A stretch of 53,986 bases of DNA from Desulfomonile tiedjei (lineage in GTDB: Bacteria > Desulfobacterota > Desulfomonilia > Desulfomonilales > Desulfomonilaceae), in assembly GCA_016218715.1 (NCBI GenBank), contig JACRDG010000088.1, forward strand, positions 1 to 53,986. Reading direction: 5' to 3'. Below, one piece after another: positions 8,484 to 16,538 of this stretch (positions are counted from its first letter, which is position 1; each line of letters opens with the position of its first letter). The position numbers were made by a program, and so were the translations under genes. The notes under the pieces were generated by a model, which saw nothing but the letters and a program-made list of their open reading frames with translations, had not been told where the DNA came from and did no database searches.

Positions 8484-10115
8484 TCAAACCCTATATTGGT
8501 GCACCAACTCCTTTAGGTTTCCTCCCAAATCGGTCAAGCGCTGCGCGGCAGATTCCAATTGGCCTGTAGAATCTGTTGCCTGACGCATCGCGGCATCGAT
8601 ATTTGCCATGGCGCCGGAGACCTGATCCATTCCAACTGCCTGTTGTTCGCTCGATGTCTGGATTACCAGGGCCGACTGAGCTGACGCGGCGACGCTGCTC
8701 GAAAGCCTGGAAATGGCGTTGCCGGCCTCCTGCGATTGGTCGACTCCCGCCTGGACCGCCTTACTGCCCTGCTCGGTCGCCATAACTACCGCACTGACCC
8801 ATTTTCTGGTACCCTCGAGAATGACTCGGATTTGCTCGGTGGCATCTCGGGACTGATCGGCCAGCGACTTGATCTCCTGGGCGACCACAGCGAATCCCTT
8901 TCCCTGGTCGCCTGCCCTTGCCGCCTCAATCGAGGCATTGACCGCAAGCAGGTTCGATTGGTCGGCAAGATCCTGCACCGTCGCGATGATGCCTTCGATG
9001 GCCTGACTCTGTTCGCTCAGTGTTACCACCGCTTCGCCGATTGACCCCATCTGTTCCCTGATCAGGGTTATCTTGTCGATGGTCCCTTCGGTTGCTTGCT
9101 TGCCGGCTTCAGAAACCTGAACCGCCTCTTTGGAGCTTTCGGCAACCCCTTTCGCTTTTTCATTGGCCAGTCTCGCAGCTTGCTTAACCTGTTCGACTGT
9201 AGTGCTCGTTTCAGCGACTGCCGCGGATGTCGAGGAACCACTCGTGGCGAGCTGAGTGGCGGTGGCAGCCACCTCGGCAGCCGAGGAAGTGAGAACATTA
9301 ACGGCTTCAAGTATCCTGCGAATCTGCTCCTTGAGGTTGCTGACCATGGCATTAAGTGATGCGCCAAGTCGGCCGACTTCGTCGCTGCTCCTGGCATCAA
9401 GGGTCCTCGCCAAGTCTCCCTCGCTGATGGACTCGGAGAAGGTCACAGCATCCATCAGACGGCGAGTTATCCCTGAAGCCAGGAAATAACTTATGGCCAG
9501 GGCGAGCAGTGTACTTACAGTCAGTCCGTATACGACAAGGTCCGTCATAAAGTTCGCTGCACGCACTCCGTAACCGATCTGCTGGGCAATCAGGCCATCC
9601 GTTTTTTTCTTGAACGTTGTCATTATGTTCCTGAGATTATCCAAGCTCTTTTCCACTCGAAGCGAAGACACAAGTTCATTCACCTCGCGTATGGCTTGAG
9701 AATCCGACATGCCCTTGCGTCGTTCGAACAAGGGTTGGGCAAATTCCGCTTGCCATCTGCCGACCGACTTTGCTGCGTCATCGATTGCTCTTATTGCCTC
9801 TTGGTCGCTGCCCAGCGCACCTTTCATGGCAGTCAGATCCCCTGACAAAGTTGCCCGTGCGGTGTTGTACCGCTCTAAAGCCTTGTTGCTACCGCTCAAC
9901 AAGTACTCGTGTACCCCGCTTTCCACTTCCGCGGCACTTCTCTCAACCTCCAGGATATGTCTTCCCAACTGCACGCCCCGGTCTGTCGATAAAAGAATGT
10001 TCGTCAGGATGTGAAGCGTCCAAATGCCTGCTATGCCGATAAGAATGCATACGAGCACCGGCAGAATAGATCCCGACATGATTTTAGGCTTGAGCCCCAG
10101 GTTTATGAACTTCAT
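8484..10115 (-). CDS. Methyl-accepting chemotaxis protein
   Basis: A 543-residue chemoreceptor. The ATG at 10115 is chosen because AAGGAG lies six bases upstream; the frame is open to 10229. Layout: transmembrane helix at about 13-37; a periplasmic four-helix sensor of about 150 residues (CHASE3/4HB type); a second transmembrane helix at about 191-213; HAMP at about 214-268 (ending in [15 protein letters not shown]); and a long cytoplasmic signalling coiled coil. The highly conserved hairpin tip reads [19 protein letters not shown] followed by [20 protein letters not shown]. It ends LVHQYRV, with no CheR-tethering pentapeptide. It lies antisense between the MoaD-like and AOR genes, with no che genes nearby. 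The ligand is unknown. Confidence 0.95.
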   Translation of the reverse strand: MKFINLGLKPKIMSGSILPVLVCILIGIAGIWTLHILTNILLSTDRGVQLGRHILEVERSAAEVESGVHEYLLSGSNKALERYNTARATLSGDLTAMKGALGSDQEAIRAIDDAAKSVGRWQAEFAQPLFERRKGMSDSQAIREVNELVSSLRVEKSLDNLRNIMTTFKKKTDGLIAQQIGYGVRAANFMTDLVVYGLTVSTLLALAISYFLASGITRRLMDAVTFSESISEGDLARTLDARSSDEVGRLGASLNAMVSNLKEQIRRILEAVNVLTSSAAEVAATATQLATSGSSTSAAVAETSTTVEQVKQAARLANEKAKGVAESSKEAVQVSEAGKQATEGTIDKITLIREQMGSIGEAVVTLSEQSQAIEGIIATVQDLADQSNLLAVNASIEAARAGDQGKGFAVVAQEIKSLADQSRDATEQIRVILEGTRKWVSAVVMATEQGSKAVQAGVDQSQEAGNAISRLSSSVAASAQSALVIQTSSEQQAVGMDQVSGAMANIDAAMRQATDSTGQLESAAQRLTDLGGNLKELVHQYRV

Positions 10116-10265
10116 GGTAATCTCCTTCCACCTGAATGCGGTGTTTGCCACGAAAAGGGCTTCCGCAGTAACAACAGAGGGCTTCTCGATGGCGCGAGAT
10201 TCTGGCACGTTCCGATCGCCTCCCGACACAAAACGACCAGAATCGAGAGGGATTTCAAAAATATG

Positions 10266-10293
10266 AGTATAGAGGAAGAGAGGGCTACGTCAA
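10266..10293 (-). promoter_or_regulatory. Sigma-70-type promoter for the chemoreceptor gene
   Basis: On the minus strand, TTGACG (10293-10288), 16 bases, then TATACT (10271-10266); five of six consensus bases match in each box. Transcription would start near 10259, giving a leader of about 145 bases before the ATG at 10115. Confidence 0.6.
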
Positions 10294-10449
10294 GAAGCAA
10301 AAATCATCGTTCACGGAAGTCGATTTAAGGAACAACGTGTGACCGGCCATGCCGGTTCGATCATGATGACTCGCTTTACGAGAAGAACCGGGCGGGCACG
10401 AGTTATCGACGGATCGGCACTCATGAAGCGGGCAACCAGGGCTCGATAC

Positions 10450-10594
10450 AAGTCGAGGATGATTGCGATGGAGCAGCTCTGCGCATTGTCTCGGGATGCC
10501 CCACATTCATGCCGAAGATCTGCTGTCCGCAAACGACTCAAGATCAAGCGCGTCGGTTCCCCGGAGGATGTGCGAATTCCAAGGAAACCTCCAG
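10450..10594. repeat. Direct repeat C, right copy (flanks the chemoreceptor gene)
   Basis: Partner of the copy at 8299-8460, in the same orientation and sharing the exact 20-base block at 10551-10570. It lies between the chemoreceptor promoter and the AOR operator. With its partner it frames a segment of about 2 kb that holds the complete chemoreceptor gene and its promoter. Confidence 0.75.
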
Positions 10595-10760
10595 GGCCTT
10601 TTCCAAATGAATCTTCCTCCGGTTAGCTCCTCGCAAGCAAGCCTCTCCGAGTTGGTTTCACTGGCTCCACCTTTGGTTGTTTTATCCTACCTTACCACCT
10701 TCTGGGAGCGCCGAAGATATCCCCCCATCGGTGACGGGCGCGTGTCGCGGAAAGGGTCCC

Positions 10761-10782
10761 GTTATGTCATGAGTGACATAAC
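10761..10782. promoter_or_regulatory. Perfect 9-bp palindrome (operator) before AOR
   Basis: Half-sites GTTATGTCA (10761-10769) and TGACATAAC (10774-10782) are perfect inverted copies around a TGAG spacer. The shape, a 22-base dyad with a TGTCA/TGACA core and a 4-base centre, resembles CRP/FNR-family operators but matches none I know exactly. It ends eight bases before TATAAT, so it covers the -35 region of that promoter. Confidence 0.6.
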
Positions 10783-10789
10783 TACACCA

Positions 10790-10795
10790 TATAAT
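10790..10795 (+). promoter_or_regulatory. Probable -10 element of the AOR promoter
   Basis: A perfect TATAAT. At the proper distance upstream there is no good TTGACA; that place is taken by the 22-base dyad, as expected for a promoter that depends on an activator or is shut off by a repressor. Transcription would start near 10802, leaving about 155 bases of leader before the GTG start. Confidence 0.5.
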
Positions 10796-10957
10796 TAGAC
10801 TTTTTCCCACTTTTCCCTTGACGGGGCCCCGCACGACAGTTACCCTGAAGTCGATGCGATGAATCCTTCACGCCGTACCCGGGGAGACGTTGTCCCAGGT
10901 TCGGCACAGCGGTCCGACCCACAATTTCCAGCCATAACCAGGAGAAGGGAGCGACCC

Positions 10958-12694
10958 GTGGACAAAATACTCAGGATTGATATGGGTGCGGCAGGCGGCC
11001 CCAAGGCCAGTGAGACTCCAGTCGGCCAGTACGCCGGAGCGGCGGGCCGGGCGTTGACGTCGGCCATCGTCGCCAATGAAGTTGATCCGCTCTGTCACCC
11101 GCTCGGCGCAGACAACAAGCTTGTCATAGCTCCCGGCATGCTCGGCGGCACGATAGCCGCGATGTCCGGAAGGATTTCCGTCGGATGCAAGAGCCCGTTG
11201 ACGGGCGGAATCAAAGAAGCCAACGCCGGCGGCCAGGCCGCGCAGGTCATGGCGAGACTGGGTTACGCGGCCATCGTTCTGGAAGGCAAGCCCAAGGACG
11301 ATAGCCTGTACAAAGTGGTCCTCAACAAGGACGGAGTGACGATTTCTCAGGACAACAGCCTGAAAATGCTGGGTAACTACGACCTCGTGGACAAGATGAA
11401 ATCCCAGCACGGCGACAAGATTGCCTGCATCTCCATCGGCCCCGCCGGTGAAATGAAGATGTGCGCGGCCTCCGTAGCATTCACCGACATGGAACTCAGA
11501 CCCACGCGGCATGCCGGTCGCGGGGGCGTGGGCGCAGTCATGGGGGCCAAAGGGGTCAAAGTGATCGTCCTCGACGACACCGGCATGTCCATGCGGCCGG
11601 CCAAAGATCCGGAGAAGTTCCGGGATGCCAACAAGGCATGGGTCGATGGCCTCAAGAAGCATCCTGTCACCGGAGAAGGCCTCCCCGCGTACGGAACCAA
11701 CGTGCTGACCAACGTGCTCAACGAAGCCGGCGCTTACCCCACGAAGAATTTCATGTTCGGCCGTTTTGACGGGTGTGCCAAGATCAGCGGCGAAACCCAG
11801 GCGGCCACCGAGGTGGAACGAGGCGGCAGCGCCACCCACGGCTGCCACCGGGGCTGCGTGATCCAGTGCTCGGGCATATACCTGAACAAGGACGGGCACT
11901 ATCTGACGAAGCAGCCGGAGTATGAGACCGTCTGGGCTCACGGCGGGAACTGCGGCATCGATGACCTCGATGCCATAGCTATGCTCGACCGACTTGACGA
12001 CGACTACGGTGTGGATACCATCGAAATGGGCGCAACCATAGCAGTCGCCATGGAGGCGGGTGTGGCGAAGTTCGGCGATGCCCAGGCAGCCATCAACCTG
12101 GTGCATGAGGTCGGCAAAGGGACCCCGCTCGGACGTATCCTGGGGAACGGTGCGGGAATGACCGGCAAGGCGTTCGGTATCGAGCGTGTACCTGTGGTGA
12201 AGAACCAAGCCATGCCCGCGTACGATCCTCGGGGCGTTCAGGGTATCGGTGTGACCTACGCCACCACCCCCATGGGAGCGGATCATACCGCGGGGTATGC
12301 GGTTGCGGCCAACATCCTCAAAGTAGGCGGTTTCGTCGATCCCCTCGCGTCGGAAGGGCAAATCGAACTTTCGAGAAACCTCCAGATCGCGACAGCGGCT
12401 GTCGATTCTACCGGCATGTGCCTGTTCGTTGCCTTCGCAGTTCTCGATCAGCCGGAAACGTTCCAGGCACTCATCGACATGATCAACGCGTTCTACGGAT
12501 TGAGCCTGACTGCTGACGATGTGGTGGCACTGGGCAAGTCGGTCCTGAAGAACGAACGTGAATTCAACAAGAAAGCCGGATTCACCGCGGCGGACGACCG
12601 GTTGCCGGCCTATTTCAGGAAAGAATTGCTTCCGCCGCATAATGTCGTCTTCACGGTGACCGACGAGCAACTGGATTCGCTTTTCAACTGGTAG
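10958..12694 (+). CDS. aor: Aldehyde:ferredoxin oxidoreductase (tungsten-pterin family)
   Basis: A 578-residue oxidoreductase of the W-bis-pyranopterin AOR family, which interconverts aldehydes and acids using ferredoxin. The GTG at 10958 is chosen because AAGGGAG ends six bases before it. Family marks: GGTIAAMSGRISVGCKSP near the N-terminus; [4Fe-4S] ligands Cys296, Cys300 and Cys304 in GCHRGCVIQCS; and Cys488 in DSTGMCLF. The pterin-binding pattern D-x-x-G-L/M/V-D/C appears twice, as DDYGVDTIEMG and DSTGMC. The first three cysteines are spaced C-X3-C-X3-C, whereas Pyrococcus AOR has C-X2-C-X3-C. A MoaD-like gene lies upstream and a beta-grasp protein follows. The substrate cannot be told from sequence. 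A 620-residue antisense open frame is a GC shadow. Confidence 0.93.
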   Translation: MDKILRIDMGAAGGPKASETPVGQYAGAAGRALTSAIVANEVDPLCHPLGADNKLVIAPGMLGGTIAAMSGRISVGCKSPLTGGIKEANAGGQAAQVMARLGYAAIVLEGKPKDDSLYKVVLNKDGVTISQDNSLKMLGNYDLVDKMKSQHGDKIACISIGPAGEMKMCAASVAFTDMELRPTRHAGRGGVGAVMGAKGVKVIVLDDTGMSMRPAKDPEKFRDANKAWVDGLKKHPVTGEGLPAYGTNVLTNVLNEAGAYPTKNFMFGRFDGCAKISGETQAATEVERGGSATHGCHRGCVIQCSGIYLNKDGHYLTKQPEYETVWAHGGNCGIDDLDAIAMLDRLDDDYGVDTIEMGATIAVAMEAGVAKFGDAQAAINLVHEVGKGTPLGRILGNGAGMTGKAFGIERVPVVKNQAMPAYDPRGVQGIGVTYATTPMGADHTAGYAVAANILKVGGFVDPLASEGQIELSRNLQIATAAVDSTGMCLFVAFAVLDQPETFQALIDMINAFYGLSLTADDVVALGKSVLKNEREFNKKAGFTAADDRLPAYFRKELLPPHNVVFTVTDEQLDSLFNW

Positions 12695-12717
12695 ATTCGT
12701 TTTCAGGCCAGTGTTAT

Positions 12718-12758
12718 AAACGGGAGACAACCCAGGCGGGTGCTCCCGTTTGTTCTTT
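12718..12758 (+). terminator. Rho-independent terminator after AOR
   Basis: AAACGGGAG (12718-12726) pairs perfectly with CTCCCGTTT (12743-12751), and TGTTCTTT follows. It lies 24 bases past the AOR stop, so most AOR transcripts should end before the next gene at 12944. Confidence 0.8.
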
Positions 12759-12943
12759 AGCAGTTACCAAGAATAGCGTTCGAGTGAATGCCCGACGGTT
12801 TCGGGGCACCCCCGGTACGAACACTCAGAGCCGTTACCCCTTCGTTCGGGAGTCCTCCAGACCGTCTTAGGAAATCGGTCAGAGAATTGGGAACTGCCAT
12901 AATGACCACATCCAATAGGCTGAACCCAGAATGAGGCAATGAT

Positions 12944-13606
12944 ATGGACACACAGAACCTGGGAGATCGAGCCCAAGTGAAGCTCGATCTCACCTGCGAT
13001 GCGCAAATTCTTCCCCCCTTCTTTCTCCTCCTGCAGCAGGGAGTTCGTTTCGAGGCCCGCGTGGGAGCGACCGTCGAGGAATTCTTGTGCACGCAACTGG
13101 GGATCGAGCGGCGGTATCTGAAAGAGAGAATTAACACGATCTTTCTCGACGGCAAGCCTGTGGACGACGCGGAGACCGCAGTGATAAGGGATGGATCGAC
13201 CTTGGCCCTTTCCGCCGCCCTGCCGGGACTGGTAGGCGCTGCGTTCCGGAAAGGCGGATTCTACGCCCGTCTGCGCGAAGGCATTTCCCATGCCGATGAG
13301 GAATCGAAAGGAGCTGCCGGTCGCGGTCTCGTCACAGTGAAACTGTACAACCTCGTAGCCAAGGAGTTGGGTCCTCAACTGCTCGGCACCGGAGTTCTGG
13401 TAGAGACCGACGATTTGGAACAGTTCTTCGCCGGGAGGCCCGACGGTTTCTGGAGCCGCTGCCGGCACGCGGCCGTCGATGACCGCGTCTCTTCGGTCAG
13501 CGATCTCCGGCAAGGGGTGTGGTGGCAAAGACCCGCCCTGGTGAGGCTCACCGTATCGACGGTTCCTGCGGGTGAAGGCCCTAGCGCAAAGCCGGAGTCG
13601 CCATAA
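12944..13606 (+). CDS. Protein with internal MoaD/ThiS-like domain, next to AOR
   Basis: A 220-residue cytoplasmic protein, starting at the ATG at 12944 with GAGG seven bases upstream. Residues about 35-100 align with the MoaD-like protein at 8038: FEARVGATVEEFLCTQLGI, then INTIFLDGKPVDDAETAVIRDGSTLALSAALPGLVGA. This places DGSTLAL...PGLVG where the carrier has DGDRVAVFPPIAGG. The terminal diglycine is missing and the chain continues for about 115 residues (YARLREGISH, VTVKLYNLVAKELG, LVETDDLEQFFAG), which I do not recognise. The reading on this strand is favoured over the longer antisense frame by its ribosome site and by the fold match. The position after AOR suggests a role in tungsten-pterin enzyme maturation or regulation; that is inference. 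Confidence 0.75.
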   Translation: MDTQNLGDRAQVKLDLTCDAQILPPFFLLLQQGVRFEARVGATVEEFLCTQLGIERRYLKERINTIFLDGKPVDDAETAVIRDGSTLALSAALPGLVGAAFRKGGFYARLREGISHADEESKGAAGRGLVTVKLYNLVAKELGPQLLGTGVLVETDDLEQFFAGRPDGFWSRCRHAAVDDRVSSVSDLRQGVWWQRPALVRLTVSTVPAGEGPSAKPESP

Positions 13607-14136
13607 GCAGGGCCTTTCGGAGAATGGTTCAAGAGCCCCTTTTCCGCACAAGAGAAGGATTCCCCTGTCTCCGAGAGCAGTTGCCAACAGCCCCGTCTTT
13701 TTCGATTTGCTATTAGTCGTCTGTCGATCATGGTCTGGGTGCCACTGCCGGCTTGCCCAGCAGTGGTATCCAGTACGAGGATATTCATTGACTTTTTGGC
13801 CAAGCGAGACCCACCTCCTGGCGGTTCCTTCAGCTCAATCGTTCCCAGATCTCGGCAACCTCCAGTCCACGTTATCCCCGACACTCCGATTGCGACACCC
13901 GCCCCGTTGGCACCGAGCCCAGAACACCCCGTCCAAAACGGAGATCGTCTTGAAATCATTATTTGCGAATGCTATATAAGGCTGCAAAGAGACTGGCCCT
14001 TGTCAATGCTCGGGGGACACTTCACGGCCGCGGGCCCGGCGCGCGGACCACCGCGGGCGCAGGGGCACCCGCGTTAGCTCTCACGGGGGGATCGTCGCGG
14101 CGAGGACTTCTCATAAGGTCTCGGGGAGGGAAATGA
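13607..14136. other. Intergenic region before the corrinoid methyltransferase
   Basis: Gap of 530 bases. It holds one good sigma-70-type promoter at 13950-13978, followed by a very GC-rich leader (about 14015-14080, rich in GGGC/CGCG) that could fold strongly. The open frames here on both strands are short, Arg/Ser/Pro-rich and unlike proteins. I looked for a cobalamin riboswitch because of the downstream gene and saw no B12 box. Confidence 0.45.
13950..13978 (+). promoter_or_regulatory. Sigma-70-type promoter for the methyltransferase gene
   Basis: TTGAAA (13950-13955), 17 bases, TATATA (13973-13978). Spacing is ideal, with five of six matches at -10 and at least four at -35. Start of transcription is expected near 13985, giving a leader of about 150 bases to the ATG at 14137. 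Confidence 0.55.
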
Positions 14137-14934
14137 ATGATCATCGTCGGAGAAAAAATCAACACGGGGAGACCCCGGATTACGGAAGCGATGGCAAAGC
14201 GCCATGCCTCTTCTATTCTCGCGGTGGCCCGCGAACAGGCACAAGCAGGGGCGGACTTTATCGACGTCAATGCGGGGACGTTTCTGGAACACGAGGCCGA
14301 TTACTTGTCGTGGCTGGTGGAGACGATCCAGGGCGAAGTGGACTTACCGCTGTGTCTGAGCACATCTAATGCGTCGGCCCTGTCTGAGGCCATGAAACGC
14401 CACCGCGGGGAGCCGATGGTCAATGCGATCTCGCTGGCAAAAGAGCGACTTCGATCGTTTCTCCCGGTCATTACCAGCCGGCCGTGTCGCGTCATCGCCC
14501 TGAGCGCGGCCGAAGGCAGCACTCCCGTACCCCTTGATGAGAGGATCAGAGCTAGCTCCGAACTCATCTCCATACTCACCGGTGAAGGGATACCGCCGGA
14601 AAAAATTTACATCGATCCCGCGGTTCAACCGATGGTCAAGGATTCCGGCACGGGGCTGGCTACAATCGGCACGATCCGGCAGATGGTCGCCGATTTCCCC
14701 GAAGTCAACACGATCTGCGGGATTTCCAACGTGTCGTTCGGGCTCCCCGCACGACCGTTCATCAATCGTCAGTTTCTGGCGTTGCTCATGACCGCAGGGC
14801 TCTCAGCGGCGATCCTGGACCCTACAGACAAGCACCTCATGGCAACGCTCCTCGCGGTGGATGCGCTCCTCGGCCGCGATGCATCCTGTAAGTCCTTCAT
14901 CGACGCATACACAAACGGCCGCATCGCCGTATGA
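14137..14934 (+). CDS. Methyltetrahydrofolate:corrinoid methyltransferase (pterin-binding)
   Basis: A 265-residue TIM-barrel enzyme of the pterin-binding family (PF00809), which contains AcsE/MeTr and the corresponding domain of MetH. It starts MIIVGEKINTGRP and has the family pattern ADFIDVNAGTFLEHEADYLSWLVETIQ, LCLSTSNASALSEAMKRH, VNAISLAKER, IYIDPAVQPMVKDSGTG and GISNVSFGLPARPFINRQFLALLMTAGLSAAILDP. The Asn of ISNVSFG hydrogen-bonds to the pterin in MeTr. No cobalamin domain is attached, so it should act on a separate corrinoid protein, as in the Wood-Ljungdahl pathway. No corrinoid protein or acs gene lies in this window. GGGAGGG lies six bases before the ATG. Family certain, partner unknown. 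Confidence 0.88.
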   Translation: MIIVGEKINTGRPRITEAMAKRHASSILAVAREQAQAGADFIDVNAGTFLEHEADYLSWLVETIQGEVDLPLCLSTSNASALSEAMKRHRGEPMVNAISLAKERLRSFLPVITSRPCRVIALSAAEGSTPVPLDERIRASSELISILTGEGIPPEKIYIDPAVQPMVKDSGTGLATIGTIRQMVADFPEVNTICGISNVSFGLPARPFINRQFLALLMTAGLSAAILDPTDKHLMATLLAVDALLGRDASCKSFIDAYTNGRIAV

Positions 14935-14959
14935 TAGGCTTGCTTCACTCTTCCGGCCC

Positions 14960-15679
14960 TTACGAGATCGGGATGACCTTTTTCCTCCCCACCTCGATAT
15001 CGTGCAGGGGAATGACGATGTCGGCCTCTTCGCGTATGCGTTTCATGCTCTCGTATGCCTGAATGAGGTTCAGGTGTACGCCCGGAGCGATCACTCCGCC
15101 GCTGGACGTGAAATTCTCCCCGTTGCAACACAGACCTGTGATGATGGCCATTCCCGCGGACGTCTCCACTGCCACCGATTGGCCGCCGGGGGTGTGGCCA
15201 GGTGGGAGGATCACGCGAATCCCCTCCACGATGGTGGCATCCCCTTCGATGGCAAGCACATTCACGTCGTCGAGGATGTCGGGATAGTACCGGTGATCGA
15301 CGGGATGCGGATTGCGAAGGAAATCCAGTTCTGCCTTCTGGACGTAGACCTCGGCGCTGGTGCAGAGGGTGTCGTTTTCACAATGGTCGTTGTGGAGGTG
15401 AGTATGGATGACGATATCGACCTCTTCGGGAGCCCATCCAATGGTTTCGAGCGCGTCCTCGAAATGCATGACCGGAAATCCGAGTCGCTCCTCCAAATCT
15501 GGCGGTGTGATGAAATCTTCGAGACCTGTGTCCACGATGATCTTGCGGTCCGCTCCCTGGATCGCGAAAACGTAGATCGGCAATAGGATCCGCTTTCCGT
15601 ATGAATGAAGGTAGGTCATGACCCCCTGATCGGTTTCGTTGAAGCCAACGGCGAGCGGGATAATGGTGTAATGCTTCAT
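14960..15679 (-). CDS. Metallo-beta-lactamase-fold hydrolase (AHL-lactonase-like)
   Basis: A 239-residue hydrolase with the binuclear zinc motif HTHLHNDHC (H-x-H-x-D-H) at about residues 92-100. Further metal ligands are likely His in PPGHTPG, Asp/Cys in ITGLCCNGENF, and His in IPLHDIEVGRK. The order and spacing are those of the N-acyl-homoserine-lactonase-like branch. It starts at the ATG at 15679, with GGAGG five bases upstream; an in-frame GTG at 15691 is less likely. It converges on the methyltransferase with 25 bases between stops. There are no quorum-sensing genes nearby, so lactonase activity is only one option. No signal peptide is seen, so it should be cytoplasmic. Confidence 0.85.
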   Translation of the reverse strand: MKHYTIIPLAVGFNETDQGVMTYLHSYGKRILLPIYVFAIQGADRKIIVDTGLEDFITPPDLEERLGFPVMHFEDALETIGWAPEEVDIVIHTHLHNDHCENDTLCTSAEVYVQKAELDFLRNPHPVDHRYYPDILDDVNVLAIEGDATIVEGIRVILPPGHTPGGQSVAVETSAGMAIITGLCCNGENFTSSGGVIAPGVHLNLIQAYESMKRIREEADIVIPLHDIEVGRKKVIPIS

Positions 15680-15767
15680 GGTTACCTCCACCCTATCTGT
15701 CCTGGGACAGCAAAGCCATCAGTCTCTGGCTTGGCTCGTTCGCAGAGATCCGACGTTTGCGCCTGTT

Positions 15768-16538
15768 TCAGGAGGCCTTGTTTGGCTGCGCTCCCGCATT
15801 CAGCAGGATCTCGGCCACCTCTGTTTGGTCTCGGGCAAGGGCATGTGCGAGGGCTGTCTTTCCGTGCTTATCCACTGCATGAACGTTCGCGCCCCGTTCC
15901 AGCAGGATTCTGAGCGTCTCGACATTGCCGTAGATGCCGGCCCACATCAGGGCCGATCTTCGCAACTGGCCGTCCAGAGCGTTCACGTCGAGCCCGTCGT
16001 CCAGAAGCCGTTCAACTGCATTGGAATCCTCCCTGATCGCGTCGAGGACGCCAATTGGAAAAACAGGTGCCTCAGCCGGCTCGACGGCTTCTTCAGGCGT
16101 TCCTTCAAGTTCCGATGAGGCCGAGCCGGCTTGTTCGTGCTCTTCCCGCGCTGTCCTCGATTCGGTTGGGACAGGTTCGGGGAGCCGTCCTTCGTCCGCA
16201 ACAACCCTCCGCTCGCGCAGGAGGGACACATCCAGAGCCCCGACCTCGATGAGTTTATCCAGCACTGACTGCAAGTTCTGTTCGGTCAACCCGTACTTGT
16301 CCATGAGATCGCCGTCCGGTGCTCCGGCGCGAAGGTCACCGACGAATTGCGCAGCGTCAACGGTAAGCGTCGGGCGCTGCGGCTCCCTGAGAAATCCCCC
16401 CGCCTGGAGTCTTCGTACCGCGGCCCTGAGCTGCAAGCGAGACAGTTGGTACTTCTTCATCAATTCGAGTTCGTCGAGCCCAACCCTCACATCAGCCACT
16501 AACTCTTTTGCGTCGATTTCGTGAATAAACCGGGGCAT
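15768..16538 (-). CDS. Ankyrin-repeat protein with two N-terminal HTH-like units
   Basis: A 256-residue protein in three parts. Residues about 8-50 and 61-104 are two copies of one unit: AKELVADVRVGLDELELMKKYQLSRLQLRAAVRRL and AAQFVGDLRAGAPDGDLMDKYGLTEQNLQSVLDKL. The LMxKYxLSxxxLxxxxxxL core looks like a small helix-turn-helix. Residues about 105-160 are an acidic, Glu/Ala/Pro-rich linker. Residues about 161-252 hold about three ankyrin repeats, one canonical (LRRSALMWAGIYGNVETLRILLERGANVHAVDKHGKTALAHAL). There is no transmembrane segment or signal peptide, so it is probably cytoplasmic. The ribosome site before 16538 is weak. A binding role through ankyrin repeats is likely; DNA binding is a guess. 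Confidence 0.82.
   Translation of the reverse strand: MPRFIHEIDAKELVADVRVGLDELELMKKYQLSRLQLRAAVRRLQAGGFLREPQRPTLTVDAAQFVGDLRAGAPDGDLMDKYGLTEQNLQSVLDKLIEVGALDVSLLRERRVVADEGRLPEPVPTESRTAREEHEQAGSASSELEGTPEEAVEPAEAPVFPIGVLDAIREDSNAVERLLDDGLDVNALDGQLRRSALMWAGIYGNVETLRILLERGANVHAVDKHGKTALAHALARDQTEVAEILLNAGAQPNKAS

Larger units (their letters stand above)
10594..10957. other. Upstream region of the AOR gene
   Basis: This 364-base gap carries the palindromic operator at 10761-10782, a perfect TATAAT at 10790, and a second, weaker candidate promoter, TTGACG at about 10818 followed after 17 bases by TACCCT. The AOR frame is open from 10859, but residues encoded before 10958 do not look like AOR. No other gene is seen. 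Confidence 0.5.

Noticed and set aside
8475-8506. Sequence like a tRNA 3' half: T-arm-like GGGGTTCAAACCC followed by GCACCA
   Set aside because: The bases encode the C-terminus and stop of the chemoreceptor on the other strand (LVHQYRV, stop), the T-stem pairs poorly, and no D-arm, anticodon arm or acceptor partner lies upstream.
10868-12730. A 620-codon open frame antisense to AOR
   Set aside because: The plus strand has all AOR motifs; the antisense frame is open because of GC-rich third positions and is His/Arg/Val-rich with no family resemblance.
12764-13687. A 307-codon open frame antisense to the beta-grasp protein
   Set aside because: The plus-strand frame has a ribosome site and a MoaD-like fold; the antisense frame spans the AOR terminator side and looks random.
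13375-13959. A 194-codon minus-strand open frame in the gap before the methyltransferase
   Set aside because: Ser/Arg/Gly-rich, no ribosome site, overlaps a real gene in antisense and crosses a good promoter.
14960-15679. Quorum-quenching lactonase
   Set aside because: Only the general zinc hydrolase motif supports this; there is no LuxI/LuxR context, so the call is kept at fold level.
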